This document shows positions 61,624 to 64,000 of a stretch of 64,000 bases of DNA, piece by piece. The stretch spans positions 620,001-684,000 of the forward strand of contig JARKIF010000007.1 of the NCBI GenBank assembly GCA_029378245.1. Direction: 5' to 3'. Source of the DNA: Roridomyces roridus. Its lineage: Eukaryota; Basidiomycota; Agaricomycetes; Agaricales; Mycenaceae. Position 1 is the first letter of the stretch, and each line of letters begins with the position of its first letter. Under the pieces are notes generated by a model that worked only from the letters and a program-made list of their open reading frames with translations, was not told the origin of the DNA and made no database searches. The translations under genes and the position numbers were made by a program.

Positions 61624-63749
61624 CTAAACTTTGCGTAAATCACCGACCACTGCCCTCGCAAGCTGCTTGAAAAAAGGCCACGCCTCCACCACAGGCCACA
61701 CCGTCGACACGCCCGTCGACAAAAACGCCCAGACGAACGAAACAACGATCCACCCCGTAAAGAATCGTTCGGAAAATATATACCTCCAGCAGATCATCGA
61801 AACGGGGATGATGAATGCCAGGACCAGGATAATCGCCCCGCCGCCTACACACGCCAAGCTGAAAGCCTTTTTGAGGTCAATCGCAAGTTGCCGTTCTTCT
61901 TCTTCTTCTTCCTCGGCGTCTTTCTCTCCTTGTTGGGCCATGGCACACGAATTAATCGCCCGAGTCACCTCCCACTCGAACCCGTCCTGCGGCTTGATCC
62001 ACGACACCACCAGCGTAATGACAAGCCCCGTCACCAACGCACCGACGTTTCCCGCGAGAGTGGAGTATTGCATCCCCGTCGACGCGATCGTAATCTCGCC
62101 GTAAAGGGCCTGGGCCGTTCCCAACCACGCGGCAATTCCCACTGCAAGCCCACCGAGGGCGCCCATGATAGCACCCTCCTTTGACTGTCCGCGCCACGTC
62201 ACGGTAAACACGGCGGGGAACACCGCACCCCCGAGCGTCAAGCCCATGACGAGGAAAAGCCAACCCAGATCGATCCCGATGGCGTTCCATATACACGCAA
62301 AGACGGCCATCGCGATCCCAAACACGCATATCATCCAATGCGAGACGACGATGAGCTGCTCGGAAGTGGCGTTTGGGACGAGGTATGTCTTGTAAACGTC
62401 AAAGGTGAGGATGGAGGATACGGCGATCAGTTCGGCGGATGCGCAGGACGTTACAGCCATGAATAGGACAATGAGCAACGCAACGGCGCCGCTTTTGCCT
62501 AGCAAAGCGCTGACAGCAAAAGGACTCGCCAGCCCTTGCGTGATCTGCACCCCCGAAAGCGGATTCGGGTACGTCGGAAACGAGGGGTTGTCAGCGAGGG
62601 CTACCGCCGCCAAGCCGAGTGCCGTGGAAAATGTAAAGGGAATTGCGAACCAAGCGAGTCCACCGAGCAAATAAGCGCGCACGGCGGTGGTAGGCCGACT
62701 CGCGATGGCGCGTTGCCAGTAGGCCTGGTCGAGGCATACGGTGGCCATACCGGCGTGGAGGATGATCATGCCGAAGACCATGGCACCGTGCGAGTCCAGT
62801 GTGAGGTAGGAGCCGTCACGGTTCCCCGCCACGGGCCGTTTGAGCGCGGCAGCTTGTAAGAGGCGGTACATCTCCGACGGTGACCCGATGAGCGGGTTCG
62901 TGGTGTAAACGGAAAAAATGAAGTAAAACATGACGATCATGAGGATCGCCGTGTGTGAAAAGTCGCCTGAACGGTGAAGGAATTTTCTTTCGAAGTTGTG
63001 CGTGAGGACTTACAAAGGAAGGTAGCCCTCAACCCACCGAGGACCACATAAACGCATACACCCAGTGGAATCAGGAAAATGGCAGCATAGACGTTCATCC
63101 CCGTCAACGCGTTCACGACTGCACTCCCGCCGAGTAGCAGCTGGCTTGCCACGAACACGCTAAAATACACATGTGCATCAGAATCCCAGGAGGAATACAA
63201 ATACTCACTTGTTCAGCAACGCAAAAAAGATGAAAACTAGATGCGTCCCCTTGCCATACCTCGCATAGATAATCTCCAGATACGTATGACACCTCGGCGC
63301 ATTTTGTTTCACTTTACACGCCAGTACGGCGAAGAGGGAGATCTGCGCGGTTGCGCTGGCGGCATACTGCGGCGGTCAATGGGTGAGAAATTCTCTATCT
63401 AAGACTCGACAGACACGCACCCAAAAAGCCCCGGCCACGCCAAATTGATAAGTCACTGTAGAACTCTGTAACAACGTCGCCGCCCACGTCGCCGCAGAAA
63501 CGACGCCACTGGCTATCAGCCCCGGCTTGACGCTCCGGCTGGCGGTGTTGAATTCCTCGCTTCCTTGAGTTGAGAAGGAGGTGTAGCGGTTCTACGTGGC
63601 GTCAGTTACGTGGCTCAGACTGAAAGGACGAGTCGAAGTACCTGAAGCCATGGGATCTCGAGCATCAACCCGGCGAAGAAGAAGCCAATGCCTACGACGA
63701 CAGCGTAACCCACGCCCACAGGTAAGATTACACTCGAGGACGAAGCCAT
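61624..63749 (-). CDS. urea/sodium symporter, DUR3-like (SSS family)
   Basis: Starts [22 protein letters not shown] at 63749 (first helix) and is split by short introns in the first 700 bp. From 62940 a single long exon of 439 codons holds eight or more hydrophobic helices. Family features include [23 protein letters not shown] at the start, [12 protein letters not shown], a highly acidic cytosolic loop (DAEEEEEEE) and a hydrophobic end. Sodium:solute symporters of this subgroup import urea or polyamines across the plasma membrane in fungi. It looks intact. Primary metabolism rather than cluster function is likely, so it probably marks the right border. I did not fix all intron ends. Confidence 0.85.
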
Positions 63750-64000
63750 CTAATGAGCAGCAGCAAGAGGGGAGGAGAGGAGGCACCCTCCGACCGGAGC
63801 GAGATGCATATATGTAGGAAATAAATGGATGAGATGAGACCATGTGGGTGAGGAAGCGAAGAGGCGGAAAGAATAGAGTCCCTGCCGAGGAAGCCCGCGG
63901 GTGGCGGGCGAACGAACGACCACCAACGGTGAGGATGAAAACTGTAGGCCTGTGCTTGCGAGACCTCTGGTGAAACGGGAAGGCAAGATGCAAGATAATC

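Noticed and set aside
61631..62104. Plus-strand frames opposite the symporter
   Set aside because: Shadows of the single long symporter exon rich in hydrophobic codons.

Overview
The window is nuclear DNA of a filamentous basidiomycete, most likely an Agaricomycete. Nearly every gene is cut by 45-60 bp GT-AG introns. The gene families (BTB proteins ending in a Cys-rich module, DUF6534-type membrane proteins, CsbD-like protein, HXXXD acyltransferases, basidiomycete-type non-reducing PKS) fit that group. Species cannot be named from sequence alone. All exon structures here were assembled by eye from splice consensus, reading phase and paralogue comparison.

Layout. (1) 0.2-3.7 kb: a Ser/Thr kinase (-), a 774 bp hAT-type non-autonomous transposon and a BTB gene (+) whose ATG lies 21 bp past the element. 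(2) 4.1-14.3 kb: one intact (11.6-13.2 kb), one altered, one frame-broken and one fragmentary copy of an HXXXD (BAHD-like) acyltransferase, a small one-helix protein, a CsbD-like protein, and a second BTB gene (-). (3) 14.4-25.7 kb, minus strand: O-methyltransferases (OMT1, OMT2, decayed OMT3) around a phenol-hydroxylase-type flavin monooxygenase (FMO1), with OMT and DUF6534 relics. (4) 27.5-37.3 kb, minus strand: a complete flavin-dependent halogenase (524 aa, with a 5-nt microexon) and a complete 2,095-aa SAT-KS-AT-PT-ACP-ACP-TE polyketide synthase of orsellinic-acid-synthase architecture. (5) 37.6-61.1 kb: DUF6534 protein, divergent OMT5, then on the plus strand OMT4, FMO2, OMT6 (pseudogene split by an LTR element and a hAT element), a salicylate-hydroxylase-like FMO4 (frame-broken), FMO3, OMT7, and a second DUF6534 protein (-). 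(6) 61.6-63.7 kb: a DUR3-like urea/sodium symporter (-), probably the far border.

Reading as a whole: regions 3-5 look like a biosynthetic gene cluster. The PKS would make an orsellinate-type acid, the halogenase would chlorinate it, FMOs would hydroxylate it (possibly with decarboxylation to a hydroquinone), several OMTs would methylate phenols, and the acyltransferases could esterify. The unusual feature is amplification: an OMT-FMO-OMT triad occurs in inverted orientation on both sides of the PKS/halogenase core, plus a third FMO-OMT pair, with chimeras, frame breaks, relics and transposon hits showing rapid birth and death of tailoring genes. No P450, terpene cyclase, Zn2Cys6 regulator or MFS pump was seen.
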